Source: an uncultured Pirellulaceae bacterium (GTDB taxonomy: Bacteria > Planctomycetota > Planctomycetia > Pirellulales > Pirellulaceae). Taken from it: a DNA stretch of 64,000 nucleotides. Positions 44,240 through 53,186 of this stretch are shown here, in pieces. The translations under genes were made by a program, and so were the position numbers. Under the pieces are notes generated by a model that saw only the letters and a list, made by a program, of their open reading frames with translations, had not been told where the DNA came from and ran no database searches. The stretch is taken from NCBI GenBank assembly GCA_938036435.1, contig CALHPU010000118.1:1-64000 (forward strand), given 5' to 3'. The stretch's first letter is position 1, and each line of letters opens with the position of its first letter.

Positions 44240-46690
44240 TTAATATGCCGGATCCTCGTCACCTGATTCGTCCACCACAAACGGCAGCCAACATACGCCG
44301 AATTGCTCGATCGAAATATCACTTTTGCGAGAAGGCACTCGCAATTCTTCAAATTCCATCTCATCGACGGTCAATTTTTCGTCGAGATCATCCATGTCTT
44401 GCGTGAAGTCCGCTTCGAGATCCTCGTATTTCTCAACGGCTGCTGCTAGTTCTTCTTCAGCGCGGCCGATATCGGCCTTCTCTTTTGAAACGCGTCCAGC
44501 CGCCCTCATGGAACTGCCCGCTCTCCGTGCACTAGTGGCACTAACCAAACTGCGACCAAACAGCGCGCCCAGCACGGTCGTTCCGATCGAGATCATGCTG
44601 CTCCTCTGGCTTTGCTTGTACTGGTCTTCCTGCACTTCCACTTTGTCCTCGGCGCGGCGGATGCGGTCTCGCAAAGTGGAAAGTTTTGAGGCGTACTTCT
44701 TCTCCAATTTTTCTTTGGCTTCATCGCGCTTCTCGGAGGCCATCTGCTCCAGACGGACCTTGAAATCTCCCAACTCTTCGCCCGGCTGGCTGTAGACTTT
44801 CAAATCGGTGCACTTGTAAATCGTCAACGCCTTCTCACGATAGAGAAATTCCTTTAACTCTTTCTTCCACGATGTGTAATTCTTTGATTTCTGCATGTCG
44901 CCCGGCAGTTCGCCAAATTCAGCATCCGGATCTGGTTTTCGAGAGAAGTCAAGCGCTTCGACCAACGGGTCGGCATCGCTCCAAATCTCATCGGGAAGAT
45001 CACCGTTTTCCACTTCCGCCAAAAACTTCAGTTCCATCCATTTGTCGATCTTGTAAGTCGCACGGACGTAGTGCACACGCCCCTCGCCAATGAGCGTCGG
45101 CCGATAGATCAACCGCTGACCGTCACCAATGCGTCGGTTGCACTCAACAAAGAACTGATCCACCGAAGATGGGACCAATTGCTGTTGATTGACTTGAGGC
45201 GTCAACGAAGCACTCTTCTTACGCGTTCCGGGCCTAGCGTTGGATGTCGCCTCAGCCGCGGCTGAAGCATCAAAGTTTGGATCCTCGTCGGTAATTTTTT
45301 GCAATTGAGAGCGCGTCAGCGGCCCACGCAGATAGGACATCGCCCATCGCGTTTCAAAGGTAACAGGCTGGTTTTCATGGACGTTGTTCATCAGGAACAC
45401 GCGATTACCAAGTCCAGCCAAGATCTCTTCCATCGCGCCTTTGTCAAAACTACTTCCGGCTTGGGTGGAAGCTCCTTCGAGCCCCTCCAGCACGCGAGCC
45501 TTATCGCGTTCGGTTTGCAGGCGGCCAAGGAACCACGTTCCGGCGTTAGACAATCCCTTGTAGTCAAGGTCGACCGGATTCTGTGTCGCCAAAACACAGC
45601 CCACCCCAAACGCACGCGCTTGTTTCAACAGCGTCAACATTGGCTGTTTGGATGGTGGGTTCTTCACCGGCGGGAAATAGCCAAACACTTCATCCATATA
45701 CAGAATCGCGCGAAGGCTGGACGTACCGGCTTGCGTCCGCATCCACGCCAACACTTCATTGAGTAAAATCGTGACGAAGAACATGCGTTCTTCTTCAGAA
45801 AGATGAGCAATCGAAACAATCGAAACGCAAGGCTTGCCTTCGCTGGTGTGCAGCATGCGTTTGATGTCCACCGGCTCACCCACCATCCAGCTGGAGAAAC
45901 TGGGCGACGCCAAAAGATTGTTCAACGTCATCGCCAACTCGCGGCGATCTTTCTCTGGATAGAACTTATCCAATTCCATGATACCCACGCGCTCGAATGG
46001 AGGATCCTGAATTTTGCTGATCATGGTTCCCAGATCGAGGTTCTGTCCCTTGCTCCAAGTGTGGTTAAGAATATTCGAAATCAGAATATGTTCTTTGGAT
46101 CGAATAGGATCGGCATCGATTCCTAACAACGACAACAAACCAGAAGAAGTCGAGCTAATTCGATCGGCCAGAAGATCTGCATCATTGAGGACCTGTTCGT
46201 TAGGCGCATCAAACGACTTGAGGATCGTCAGCGGTCGTCCAAAGGTTGCCCCCGGTGTGTAGACGCGCATCTCTACCGTGTCGCGCATCATGCGGATACG
46301 CTCCGCATCCTGCCCCCAACTCTCAAGGCCTTTCTTCCATTTTTCGGCTTCGTTGGTGGCAAACACCTCCGGCGTAACCCCTTCTCGATCGGCTTGGCCT
46401 TCATCGATCCACGGACGAAACTCTTCAGGAGTCAGATTCGGAAACGAAAGCAACAGGTTGGAGATATCGCCTTTGGGGTCAATGATGATCGACGGAATTC
46501 GATCAATCGCCGCTTCCTCAAGAAGGTTCACACACAGCCCCGTTTTTCCCGAGCCAGTCATTCCGACGACAACCGCATGCGTACAGAGATCTTTGGAGTT
46601 GTACAGCAGCAGATCTTCTTTACCGGCCCGTTGGGCAATATCATATTCGCGGCCGAGATAGAATGCGCCAAGTTTTTCGAAGTCTTGCAT
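44240..46690 (-). CDS. HerA-like DUF87 ATPase
   Basis: 816 residues. A RecA/HerA-type ATPase: N-terminal region then Walker A VVVGMTGSGKTGLCVNLL near residue 41, SIIIDPKGDISNLLLSFPNL, Walker B ILYMDEVFGYFPPVKN and the sensor QARAFGVGCVLATQNPVDLD. The last 250 residues are charged and coiled-coil-like (EKLEKKYASKLSTLRDRIRR, AAVEKYEDLEADFTQDMDDL) with a short central hydrophobic stretch. Family members pump or process DNA, and some act in anti-phage systems or unknown membrane roles. No nuclease partner (NurA) or other defence gene is adjacent. It is flanked on both sides by the same 17-bp repeat. Confidence 0.82.
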   Translation of the reverse strand: MQDFEKLGAFYLGREYDIAQRAGKEDLLLYNSKDLCTHAVVVGMTGSGKTGLCVNLLEEAAIDRIPSIIIDPKGDISNLLLSFPNLTPEEFRPWIDEGQADREGVTPEVFATNEAEKWKKGLESWGQDAERIRMMRDTVEMRVYTPGATFGRPLTILKSFDAPNEQVLNDADLLADRISSTSSGLLSLLGIDADPIRSKEHILISNILNHTWSKGQNLDLGTMISKIQDPPFERVGIMELDKFYPEKDRRELAMTLNNLLASPSFSSWMVGEPVDIKRMLHTSEGKPCVSIVSIAHLSEEERMFFVTILLNEVLAWMRTQAGTSSLRAILYMDEVFGYFPPVKNPPSKQPMLTLLKQARAFGVGCVLATQNPVDLDYKGLSNAGTWFLGRLQTERDKARVLEGLEGASTQAGSSFDKGAMEEILAGLGNRVFLMNNVHENQPVTFETRWAMSYLRGPLTRSQLQKITDEDPNFDASAAAEATSNARPGTRKKSASLTPQVNQQQLVPSSVDQFFVECNRRIGDGQRLIYRPTLIGEGRVHYVRATYKIDKWMELKFLAEVENGDLPDEIWSDADPLVEALDFSRKPDPDAEFGELPGDMQKSKNYTSWKKELKEFLYREKALTIYKCTDLKVYSQPGEELGDFKVRLEQMASEKRDEAKEKLEKKYASKLSTLRDRIRRAEDKVEVQEDQYKQSQRSSMISIGTTVLGALFGRSLVSATSARRAGSSMRAAGRVSKEKADIGRAEEELAAAVEKYEDLEADFTQDMDDLDEKLTVDEMEFEELRVPSRKSDISIEQFGVCWLPFVVDESGDEDPAY

Positions 46691-47011
46691 CGCTGAATGA
46701 TCCTGTAATATTTCCTGAGAGACTTAAATCAATTTTTGATTAGAGGGCATTTCAAAACATGAGCAGCACGACTCTTCGAGTCGTATTGGCAAGGCGAACA
46801 ACGACTCGAAGAGTCGTTCCACATTGCGTCACGTTCAGAATTCGAAATCTGAAACGTCCTCTAGACGATTAATCAAAATTTGTGCGGGGAAAACAGTATC
46901 GCAATTTGTCATCCGGTCGCCAAGGCGTCTGGTCAATGCCAGCGATGTGTGTCACGATTCTGCTATTGTCTAAATCCTTGATTGACCGAACAAAAGCGGT
47001 GAGAACGCCTT
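46691..47011. repeat. Spacer with inverted ACGACTC hairpin pair, upstream of pyrC
   Basis: TAGAGGGCATTTCAAAA (46741-46757) precedes two hairpins: ACGACTC-TTC-GAGTCGT (46768-46784) and ACGACTC-GAA-GAGTCGT (46801-46817). They are an inverted repeat of one another with heads GCAG and, on the minus strand, GTGG. The rest, 46860-47011, presumably carries the pyrC promoter. Confidence 0.65.
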
Positions 47012-48340
47012 ATGAGCACCCTGATTCGCAACGTCAACGCCGTCATCGACGGACAGTTGGTCGAAACTTCTTTATTGATCGCCGACGGTAAGATTGTCGA
47101 TATCGCTCCAGCGCAACAGGTGGGTGCGGACGAAGTAGTCGATGGCGGTGGAAAAATCTTGATCCCCGGCGTGGTCGATGATCAAGTTCACTTTCGCGAA
47201 CCCGGGCTGACCGCTAAAGAAGATCTAACGCACGCCTCACGCGCCTGTGCCAAAGGCGGCGTCACCAGTTTTCTGGAGATGCCTAACACGATTCCCAATG
47301 CGATTACCCAAAGTTTGATCGATGACAAATTGGCGATAGCAGCAAAAAAGAGCATCGTCAATTTTGGATTCTATATTGGAGCGACTCCCAACAACGCATC
47401 CGAACTGAAACATGCAGTACGCACACCGGGCATCAAGATCTTCATTGGGTCGAGTACTGGCAATCTACTGGTCGACGAACAAGCCGCCTTGGAGACCATC
47501 TTTGCCGAAACGACGTTGACCATTTGCGCTCACTGCGAGGACGAAACCACCGTACGCGCCAACGCTGCGAAATACGCCGACCGCACCGACGTCGCTGCTC
47601 ACTCGCTGGTCCGCGATTACGAGGCAGCAAAAATCGCAACCGCCCGAGCGATTGCACTGGCTGAAAAACACCAACATCGATTTCACGTGCTGCACGTTTC
47701 GACGGCGGACGAAGTCGAACTGATCCGAGCCGCAAAAGCAAAGCACGACCTCATCACCGCCGAGGCGTGCCCGCATCACTTGTTCTTCTCCGTGGAAGAC
47801 TATGAAACACTTGGCTCGCTAGTGAAGATGAACCCCTCGATTAAGAGTAAAGCTGACAATAAAGCGTTGTTTGCTGCACTGCTCGACGGCACGATCGAAG
47901 TCATTGCTACCGACCATGCACCTCATACAATCGAGGAAAAACAGCTTCCCTATCCCAAGTGCCCTTCGGGACTACCGGCAGTGGAGAACTCGTTGGCTTT
48001 GATGCTGAACGAAGTCAATCAAGGACGATGCTCGATTGAGCAAGTGGTTGGTTGGATGTGTGAAGCGCCGGCGCGTGTCTGGGACATGAAGCATAAAGGA
48101 GAAATCGCCGTAGGATATGATGCAGATCTCGTCTTGGTCGACATGGAACTAAAAATTGAAGTCAAAAACGAAGACCAACAAACGAAATGTGGCTGGACGC
48201 CATGGCATGGAACAACCTTGCAGGGATGGCCCGTCAGAACATGGGTCATGGGCCATGAGGTCTTTCGCAAACAGGAGGGCAAGGATCAGTTCGAGCAAAA
48301 CGTGTTCGGACGCGCGATCCAATACGCTCACCCAACGTAA
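47012..48340 (+). CDS. pyrC: Dihydroorotase
   Basis: 442 residues of the class I (PyrC/AllB-like) type. Metal motif [11 protein letters not shown] for the first two ligands, [22 protein letters not shown]-like region, [31 protein letters not shown] and the catalytic Asp in [14 protein letters not shown]. It forms the pyrimidine ring precursor dihydroorotate. Start ATG 47012. It is followed 112 bp later by an unknown protein on the same strand, with a hairpin cluster between them. Confidence 0.92.
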   Translation: MSTLIRNVNAVIDGQLVETSLLIADGKIVDIAPAQQVGADEVVDGGGKILIPGVVDDQVHFREPGLTAKEDLTHASRACAKGGVTSFLEMPNTIPNAITQSLIDDKLAIAAKKSIVNFGFYIGATPNNASELKHAVRTPGIKIFIGSSTGNLLVDEQAALETIFAETTLTICAHCEDETTVRANAAKYADRTDVAAHSLVRDYEAAKIATARAIALAEKHQHRFHVLHVSTADEVELIRAAKAKHDLITAEACPHHLFFSVEDYETLGSLVKMNPSIKSKADNKALFAALLDGTIEVIATDHAPHTIEEKQLPYPKCPSGLPAVENSLALMLNEVNQGRCSIEQVVGWMCEAPARVWDMKHKGEIAVGYDADLVLVDMELKIEVKNEDQQTKCGWTPWHGTTLQGWPVRTWVMGHEVFRKQEGKDQFEQNVFGRAIQYAHPT

Positions 48341-48365
48341 CACAAAAGTTGCGATTGTATTGTTG

Positions 48366-48442
48366 GCAAGCGAGACGCTTACCCCACGTAAAACAAGCGT
48401 CCCGCTTGTTAAAATCAGTAGCAAGCGAAACGCTTGCACTAC
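48366..48442. repeat. Cluster of three AAGCG hairpins
   Basis: Three hairpins: GCAAGCG-AGA-CGCTTAC (48366-48382), AACAAGCG-TCC-CGCTTGTT (48392-48410, 8-bp perfect) and GTAG with GCAAGCG-AAA-CGCTTGC closed by CTAC (48418-48442). Same stem core, varied loops. Confidence 0.8.
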
Positions 48443-48452
48443 GAAAGATTGC

Positions 48453-49124
48453 ATGAACAGTTTCGCTCACGCCTTACCTTTTCTTGATCGTCCGCTAATT
48501 GCGATCGGCGCGAGTCTACCGGACTGGATGGCTGCGGCGGATAGGAAGTGCAGATTGCGTGAGAAACGCGCAAAACCGCTGATGGACGATGAAAATCCGA
48601 TCCTCGCTGAACTGGCCCAAGGCGTTGTTCAGCACCACCGTGACGACTACTGGTTCCACACCTCGCCGGCGTTCCGCGACTTCGAAATGAAGTTGGCGAT
48701 CGAGATCCGGGAAATTTACGGCACCGAACACGGCATGCGGTCCGGTTTTGTCGCACACGTTATGGTCGAAATGTTCCTTGACTCTTTCTTACAGAAGAAA
48801 TTCACCGGCCAGCTAGAACGATATTACAAAATCGTTGATGACGCAGATGCTGTCCAAATTCAAGACGCGATCAATAAGTTTGCGACTCGACCAACAGACA
48901 AACTGGTTCCCGCCATGAGACGTTTTGTCAGTGAGCGCTTCATTTTTGACTACCTAACTGACCAAGGCGCGGTAAAACGAATGAACGGCGTATTGAGACG
49001 CATCGGCCTCGAACCGTTGGACGAACGAATCCTACCATGGGCCGCTACCGCCAGAACGCGTGTTTACGACCGAGTTGACGAACTACTTTGCGAATATGCA
49101 CTCGACGTCAGCAAAGCCGAATAG
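48453..49124 (+). CDS. Conserved protein of unknown function, weak ACP-phosphodiesterase-like character
   Basis: 223 residues from ATG 48453; the frame is open upstream but that part overlaps pyrC and the hairpin cluster. The N-terminus MNSFAHALPFLDRPLIAIGA and the segment VVQHHRDDYWFHTSPAFRDF, then HVMVEMFLDSFLQ, resemble the metal-dependent HD-like fold of acyl-carrier-protein phosphodiesterase (spaced His/Asp), but identity cannot be claimed. It is soluble, with no signal or membrane segment. The fusion gene arsC-nadC begins 59 bp after its stop. Confidence 0.55.
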   Translation: MNSFAHALPFLDRPLIAIGASLPDWMAAADRKCRLREKRAKPLMDDENPILAELAQGVVQHHRDDYWFHTSPAFRDFEMKLAIEIREIYGTEHGMRSGFVAHVMVEMFLDSFLQKKFTGQLERYYKIVDDADAVQIQDAINKFATRPTDKLVPAMRRFVSERFIFDYLTDQGAVKRMNGVLRRIGLEPLDERILPWAATARTRVYDRVDELLCEYALDVSKAE

Positions 49125-49135
49125 CGCACCTCACA

Positions 49136-49179
<44 letters not shown>

Positions 49180-49183
49180 ACCC

Positions 49184-50542
49184 ATGTCAAAACGCGTACT
49201 CATTCTCTGCACCGGAAACTCCTGCCGCAGCCAAATGGCCGAAGTAATCTGGAACTCTATCAGCGACCAACATGGACTTGGCTGGCAAGCCATCTCTGCG
49301 GGAAGCAAGCCCAGCGGTTACGTCCATCCGATGTCAATCGTTGCGATGAAAGAGAAAGGCTTATCGACTGACGGTTTGAAAAGCAAATCATCGGAGCCGT
49401 TTGTCAATGAAGATTTTGATCTAGTCGTCACGGTCTGCGGTAACGCGAAAGACGCTTGCCCCGTCTGGCCGGGAGCAAAACAACTTTTTCACTGGCCTTT
49501 CGAAGATCCGGCCGACGCAACTGGAAGCGACCAAGAGAAACAAAGTTGCTTCAACGAGATCCGCGATCAAATTTGGGGCAAGATCGAAAGCTATCTTCTT
49601 GGACGCCCTGAATTTGATGCTGCCACCCAAGCCGATTGTTTGAAACTGCTGGCGATGGCGCTGACCGAAGATACCGGCAGCCCCACACTTGATGGTGGTG
49701 TCGATTGTACAACCCAGTCAGTAATCCCAGACGCCGCGACGGCGTCCGCATCGTTTGTCAGTCGCGCTGAGGGCATTGTTTGCGGTGTCGAGATCGCGAA
49801 ACTTGCCATTTCAACACTTGCCCCAGAATTGGAACTCGAATGCCACATTAACGACGGCGATCAAGTTCACCCCGGAGACAAGATCGCGACGTTCCGAGGA
49901 TCGGCGCACCAAATTCTGACGATGGAACGTACTTGCCTCAATTTTATGTGCAGACTCTCAGGCATTAGCACGCTGGCGGCCCGTTTTACAGAACAGGTCA
50001 AAGGCACTAACGTCAAAGTGTTAGACACGCGCAAGACCACGCCCGGGTATCGGCGTTTGGAAAAATACGCTGTCGCTTGCGGTGGTGGAGCAAACCATCG
50101 GATGGGTTTGTACGACGCAATTATGATTAAGGACAATCATCTGGCGTTTTATCGCCAGTGGAACAAAGAGTCAAAAGATGCGATCGTCGAGGGTCTGCAA
50201 CTGGCCCGGGATTGGGTTGAGACAAATAAAGCTTCTCTCCCCAACGGCGCTGATACAGTCGTCCAGCTGGAAGTCGATACGTTGGAGCAATTTGAACGGG
50301 CGCTGCCATCGATGCCCGACATTGTGCTGTTGGATAATATGACCAACGAGCAATTGAAGACCGCCGTCGATCGTCGCAACGAAGTCTCTCCCCGCGTGCT
50401 ATTAGAGGCTTCTGGCGGGGTGAATCTGGAGACGATTTATGACATCGCCAAGACGGGAGTCGACCGGATCAGCATCGGTGCGCTGACCCATTCGGCCGTC
50501 AATTTCGACGTTGGTTTGGATTGGACGATTGAAAAGTCCTAG
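49184..50542 (+). CDS. Fusion of arsenate-reductase/LMW-phosphatase-like domain with nicotinate-nucleotide pyrophosphorylase NadC
   Basis: 452 residues, uninterrupted. Residues 1 to ~138 form an LMW protein tyrosine phosphatase/ArsC-type domain: P-loop VLILCTGNSCRSQMAE, cysteines in VTVCGNAKDACPVWPG, and FHWPFEDPADATGS. From ~145 the quinolinate phosphoribosyltransferase follows: LLAMALTEDTGSPTLDGGVD, ERTCLNFMCRLSGISTLAA, LDTRKTTPGYRRLEKYAVAC, GGANHRMGLYDAIMIKDNH, VQLEVDTLEQF and LEASGGVNLETIYDIAKTGV. All NadC active-site residues are intact, so NAD synthesis from quinolinate is expected. The linker is only about 6-10 residues (GRPEFDAA). The 7-bp repeat lies immediately upstream. I know of no reason to think the two functions are related. 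Confidence 0.9.
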   Translation: MSKRVLILCTGNSCRSQMAEVIWNSISDQHGLGWQAISAGSKPSGYVHPMSIVAMKEKGLSTDGLKSKSSEPFVNEDFDLVVTVCGNAKDACPVWPGAKQLFHWPFEDPADATGSDQEKQSCFNEIRDQIWGKIESYLLGRPEFDAATQADCLKLLAMALTEDTGSPTLDGGVDCTTQSVIPDAATASASFVSRAEGIVCGVEIAKLAISTLAPELELECHINDGDQVHPGDKIATFRGSAHQILTMERTCLNFMCRLSGISTLAARFTEQVKGTNVKVLDTRKTTPGYRRLEKYAVACGGGANHRMGLYDAIMIKDNHLAFYRQWNKESKDAIVEGLQLARDWVETNKASLPNGADTVVQLEVDTLEQFERALPSMPDIVLLDNMTNEQLKTAVDRRNEVSPRVLLEASGGVNLETIYDIAKTGVDRISIGALTHSAVNFDVGLDWTIEKS

Positions 50543-50582
50543 TGCTTCATCCAGATTCAATTTTCGGGTTGCCGGTTCGCTC

Positions 50583-50611
50583 TTAAAGCGTAACGGCGCA
50601 AGCCGCCAGGT
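50583..50611. repeat. Short hairpin repeat, sibling of 4697-4726
   Basis: TTAAAGCG + CGGC-GCAA-GCCG; see the sibling for the compensatory change. Confidence 0.5.
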
Positions 50612-50723
50612 ATAAAAACCAATTGATTAACGGTGGGGACCGGAGGGCGCGCGTTCTTTCGCGTCAGAGCGCGGGCATCGCCAATACGGCTAATTAGAGA
50701 TAGGCCGTCACTTAAATCGGCGC

Positions 50724-50774
50724 AAAAAAAAGGACGGTAAGGCCCCTTTGGCATCCAAGCCAATCCTTACCGTC
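50724..50774 (-). terminator. Intrinsic terminator on the minus strand
   Basis: Perfect 10-bp stem GACGGTAAGG / CCTTACCGTC with a 22-nt loop, followed on the minus strand by one C and eight T. It points to a minus-strand transcript ending here, although no supported minus-strand gene precedes it. Confidence 0.85.
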
Positions 50775-50900
50775 ACACCTAGCTCGTTGCTCCCCAGCAC
50801 AAGCAGGCACCGGAAACCTATGTCAGATTCCTCCAGAGTCAAAGGAAATTCCCAAGACATAAAAAAACTGTCCGTTTCAGTTTGCCAATCATCTAACAAT
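50724..50900 (-). ncRNA. Candidate structured non-coding RNA (5' end uncertain)
   Basis: Upstream of the minus-strand terminator is a second strong structure: a 12-bp stem with two single-base bulges and a GGGG loop at 50807-50778. A 63-codon minus-strand frame spans the same DNA but runs into the terminator T-tract (Phe-Phe-Leu), so it is doubtful. The 5' end is set arbitrarily at 50900; it could lie further upstream. Confidence 0.4.
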
Positions 50901-51199
50901 CGCCAAGGATGTTCTCAAAACGCCTCAAAGCGGTTCTCCCCGGTTGATTCTCGCCACCTCGAAGTGTTGTAAAAATACAACGATGAGGCCCTAAAACGAC
51001 CCAACAACGTGGCATTTGTGAAACGCCAGTTGAACCCGAGCGAAGTCCCGAGCAGCGGGTTCTTGAGGATTTTCGCTTGTTTTCTCTCTCTTTTACGAAA
51101 AAATACGGGCCGTGGCGTTTCCGTATCTTCCCTTTGCTCCCATTGGCATCCTCCGTGCTACTCAACGATTGCATCAATCGACCTTCCACGGAGCCCAAC
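50901..51199. promoter_or_regulatory. Upstream region of the primary sigma factor gene
   Basis: Two hairpins: GTTGTA-AAAA-TACAAC (50966-50981) and GAACCCG...CGGGTTC (51032-51062). CGGAG precedes ATG 51200. No promoter pair was assigned with confidence. Confidence 0.5.
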
Positions 51200-52723
51200 A
51201 TGGCAAAAGCAAAACAGATCCCTGCATCTTCATCTAGCAAAAAAATCGGCAGTTTGAAATCCGACACAGATGCATCGGCAGAATCAAAGTTTTCTGATCG
51301 CCTAGACGAATCGGCCGTTGATGATCCGGTACGCATGTATCTGATGCAAATGGGCCGTATTCCACTGCTGACCCGGGACGAAGAAGTCGATGCGGCGACA
51401 AAGATTGACAAAGCTCGGTTCGAATTTCGTAACACGATGCTGGCCACCGATTTTATGCTCAAAGGCGCCTACGATGCGTTGCTCAAGGTCTCCATGAAGC
51501 AACTGCGCCTTGATCGCACGATTGAGGTCTCTGTTACCAACAAAGCAGAGAAGGAACGAATCATGAAACGTATCGTTCCCAATCTGAAAACACTCAAACA
51601 TCTGCTGATGGCCAACAAGCAAGACTTCTTGACTGCGATCAGTAAGACGACAACCGCCAAGAACCGGAAACAAGCATGGGAACGTCTGACTCGACGCCGC
51701 AACAAATGCGTTCTGCTGGTTGAGGAACTCAACCTGCGGTACAGCAAACTTCAGCCAATTTTCAACCAGCTGCAACAGATTAACACACGCATGAAGCAGC
51801 TTCACGAGCTTTTGCAGAAGGCAAAAGATCCAAATTACGTGGGCTCACCTTGCTCGGAAATCAAAGCCGAATTGAACTCATTGATGCTGCAAACATTTGA
51901 AAGTCCTGCGACGCTTGATCGCCGCATTCAAAAGACTGGTCAACTGCACGAAATCCAAGATTCGGCGAAAAGAATTCTCTCTGCCGGCAACCTACGTCTT
52001 GTGGTCTCGATCGCCAAAAAATACCGCAACCGCGGACTTAGCTTTTTAGATCTGATTCAAGAAGGCAACACGGGCTTGATGCGAGCGGTCGACAAATTCG
52101 AACATCAACGCGGCTATAAATTTTCGACATACGCCACTTGGTGGATCCGCCAAGCGATCACGCGAGCGATTGCCGATCAAAGCCGCACCATTCGCGTGCC
52201 GGTGCACATGATCGATACCATGAGCAAGGTTCGCGCGGTAATGCGTGAGCTAGTACAAGAACTGGGACGCGAACCGTCGCCCGAAGAGACCGCCGAACGA
52301 GCCAATCTTTCTCTGGATGACACCCGCGTGATCATGAAGATGTCGCGCTCTCCGTTGTCCCTTGATCAACCGGTAGGCGACAGCGACGAAAGTTTCTTCG
52401 GCGAGTTCCTAGAAGACTATCGCGACGACGATCCACTTTACGAGACCCATCAAGCGGCACTGAAGGTCCGCATTGAAGAGGCCATGGAGCACCTGAACTA
52501 TCGTGAGCGTGAAATACTTCGTCTGCGATATGGTCTGGCCGACGGGTATTCTTACACTCTCGAAGAGGTCGGTAAGATCTTCTCTGTGACGCGTGAACGT
52601 GTCCGCCAGATTGAATCCAAAGCGGTCAGGAAACTTCAACAACCTTACCGCAACCGTGGTTTGTCAAGCTTTATCGATGGTGTTGAGCAACAGCCTTGGG
52701 AAAGACCAGCGATGGAGAACTAG
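51200..52723 (+). CDS. rpoD: Primary RNA polymerase sigma factor (RpoD/SigA)
   Basis: 507 residues from ATG 51200, supported by GGAG 7 bases upstream. Region 1.2 ([20 protein letters not shown]), a ~150-residue variable part, region 2 ([40 protein letters not shown]), region 3 ([20 protein letters not shown]) and region 4 ([40 protein letters not shown]). Recognition residues of region 2.4 and 4.2 are standard, so it should read TTGACA/TATAAT-like promoters. Shorter than E. coli RpoD because region 1.1 and part of the non-conserved region are reduced. Confidence 0.93.
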   Translation: MAKAKQIPASSSSKKIGSLKSDTDASAESKFSDRLDESAVDDPVRMYLMQMGRIPLLTRDEEVDAATKIDKARFEFRNTMLATDFMLKGAYDALLKVSMKQLRLDRTIEVSVTNKAEKERIMKRIVPNLKTLKHLLMANKQDFLTAISKTTTAKNRKQAWERLTRRRNKCVLLVEELNLRYSKLQPIFNQLQQINTRMKQLHELLQKAKDPNYVGSPCSEIKAELNSLMLQTFESPATLDRRIQKTGQLHEIQDSAKRILSAGNLRLVVSIAKKYRNRGLSFLDLIQEGNTGLMRAVDKFEHQRGYKFSTYATWWIRQAITRAIADQSRTIRVPVHMIDTMSKVRAVMRELVQELGREPSPEETAERANLSLDDTRVIMKMSRSPLSLDQPVGDSDESFFGEFLEDYRDDDPLYETHQAALKVRIEEAMEHLNYREREILRLRYGLADGYSYTLEEVGKIFSVTRERVRQIESKAVRKLQQPYRNRGLSSFIDGVEQQPWERPAMEN

Positions 52724-52741
52724 GCCTTGGCTTTAGTTTCC

Positions 52742-52765
52742 TCAAGTCTCGCCAAAGGCGACTAC
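52742..52765. repeat. GTAG-headed hairpin after rpoD
   Basis: Reading the minus strand from 52765: GTAG, AGTCGCC-TTT-GGCGAGACT with a two-base bulge. Lies between rpoD and the convergent phhB gene. Confidence 0.45.
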
Positions 52766-52773
52766 GCCAACGT

Positions 52774-53124
52774 TTAGCAACCAAGTTCGTCGATCTTAGC
52801 CGCAAGAATGAAGTCGTTCTCGCTCAAGCCACCAATCGCGTGCGTCCAAATTTCGATTCGCACGTTCTTGTAGCTTTCCAAATGCAAATCCGGATGATGG
52901 GCCTCGGCTTCTGCGACGTCACCAACTCGGCTAAAAAACGCCAACGCTTCGACGAAGTTTTTCATCTCCCACGTTTTGACGATCCTGACTTTGTCATCGC
53001 TCAACTCCCAACCGTCCAATGAAGCAAGTTGTTCGGTGACGAAGGGCAGGGGGCAAGGTTCAACGCCGCCCTCGCAAGGAACACATTTCTTTTGCGTCAG
53101 CTCTCTGGCAGATTGAATTTCCAT
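52774..53124 (-). CDS. phhB: 4a-hydroxytetrahydrobiopterin dehydratase (PhhB/PCD)
   Basis: 116 residues. The signature around the catalytic histidines is present in AEAEAHHPDLHLESYKNVRI and the later IEIWTHAIGGLSENDF. The N-terminal Cys-rich segment KKCVPCEGGVEPCP is a common feature of this group. It recycles pterin for aromatic amino-acid hydroxylases, but no hydroxylase is in the window; some members act as moonlighting transcription cofactors. Convergent with rpoD. Confidence 0.9.
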   Translation of the reverse strand: MEIQSARELTQKKCVPCEGGVEPCPLPFVTEQLASLDGWELSDDKVRIVKTWEMKNFVEALAFFSRVGDVAEAEAHHPDLHLESYKNVRIEIWTHAIGGLSENDFILAAKIDELGC

Positions 53125-53186
53125 GACGTGGCTTTCTATGCAATAAGGAGGCGATTGCCCCGTAGGTTCAATAACAACTTGTCGTT

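Noticed and set aside
44240-46690. HerA-like gene as an anti-phage system
   Set aside because: No nuclease, SIR2, DUF4297 or other usual partner adjoins it; neighbours are uvrB and pyrC, so defence is not supported.
50724-50900. 6S, SRP or tmRNA identity for the minus-strand RNA
   Set aside because: Neither the SRP GGAAGC-type loop, the tRNA-like end of tmRNA, nor the open central bubble of 6S could be matched.
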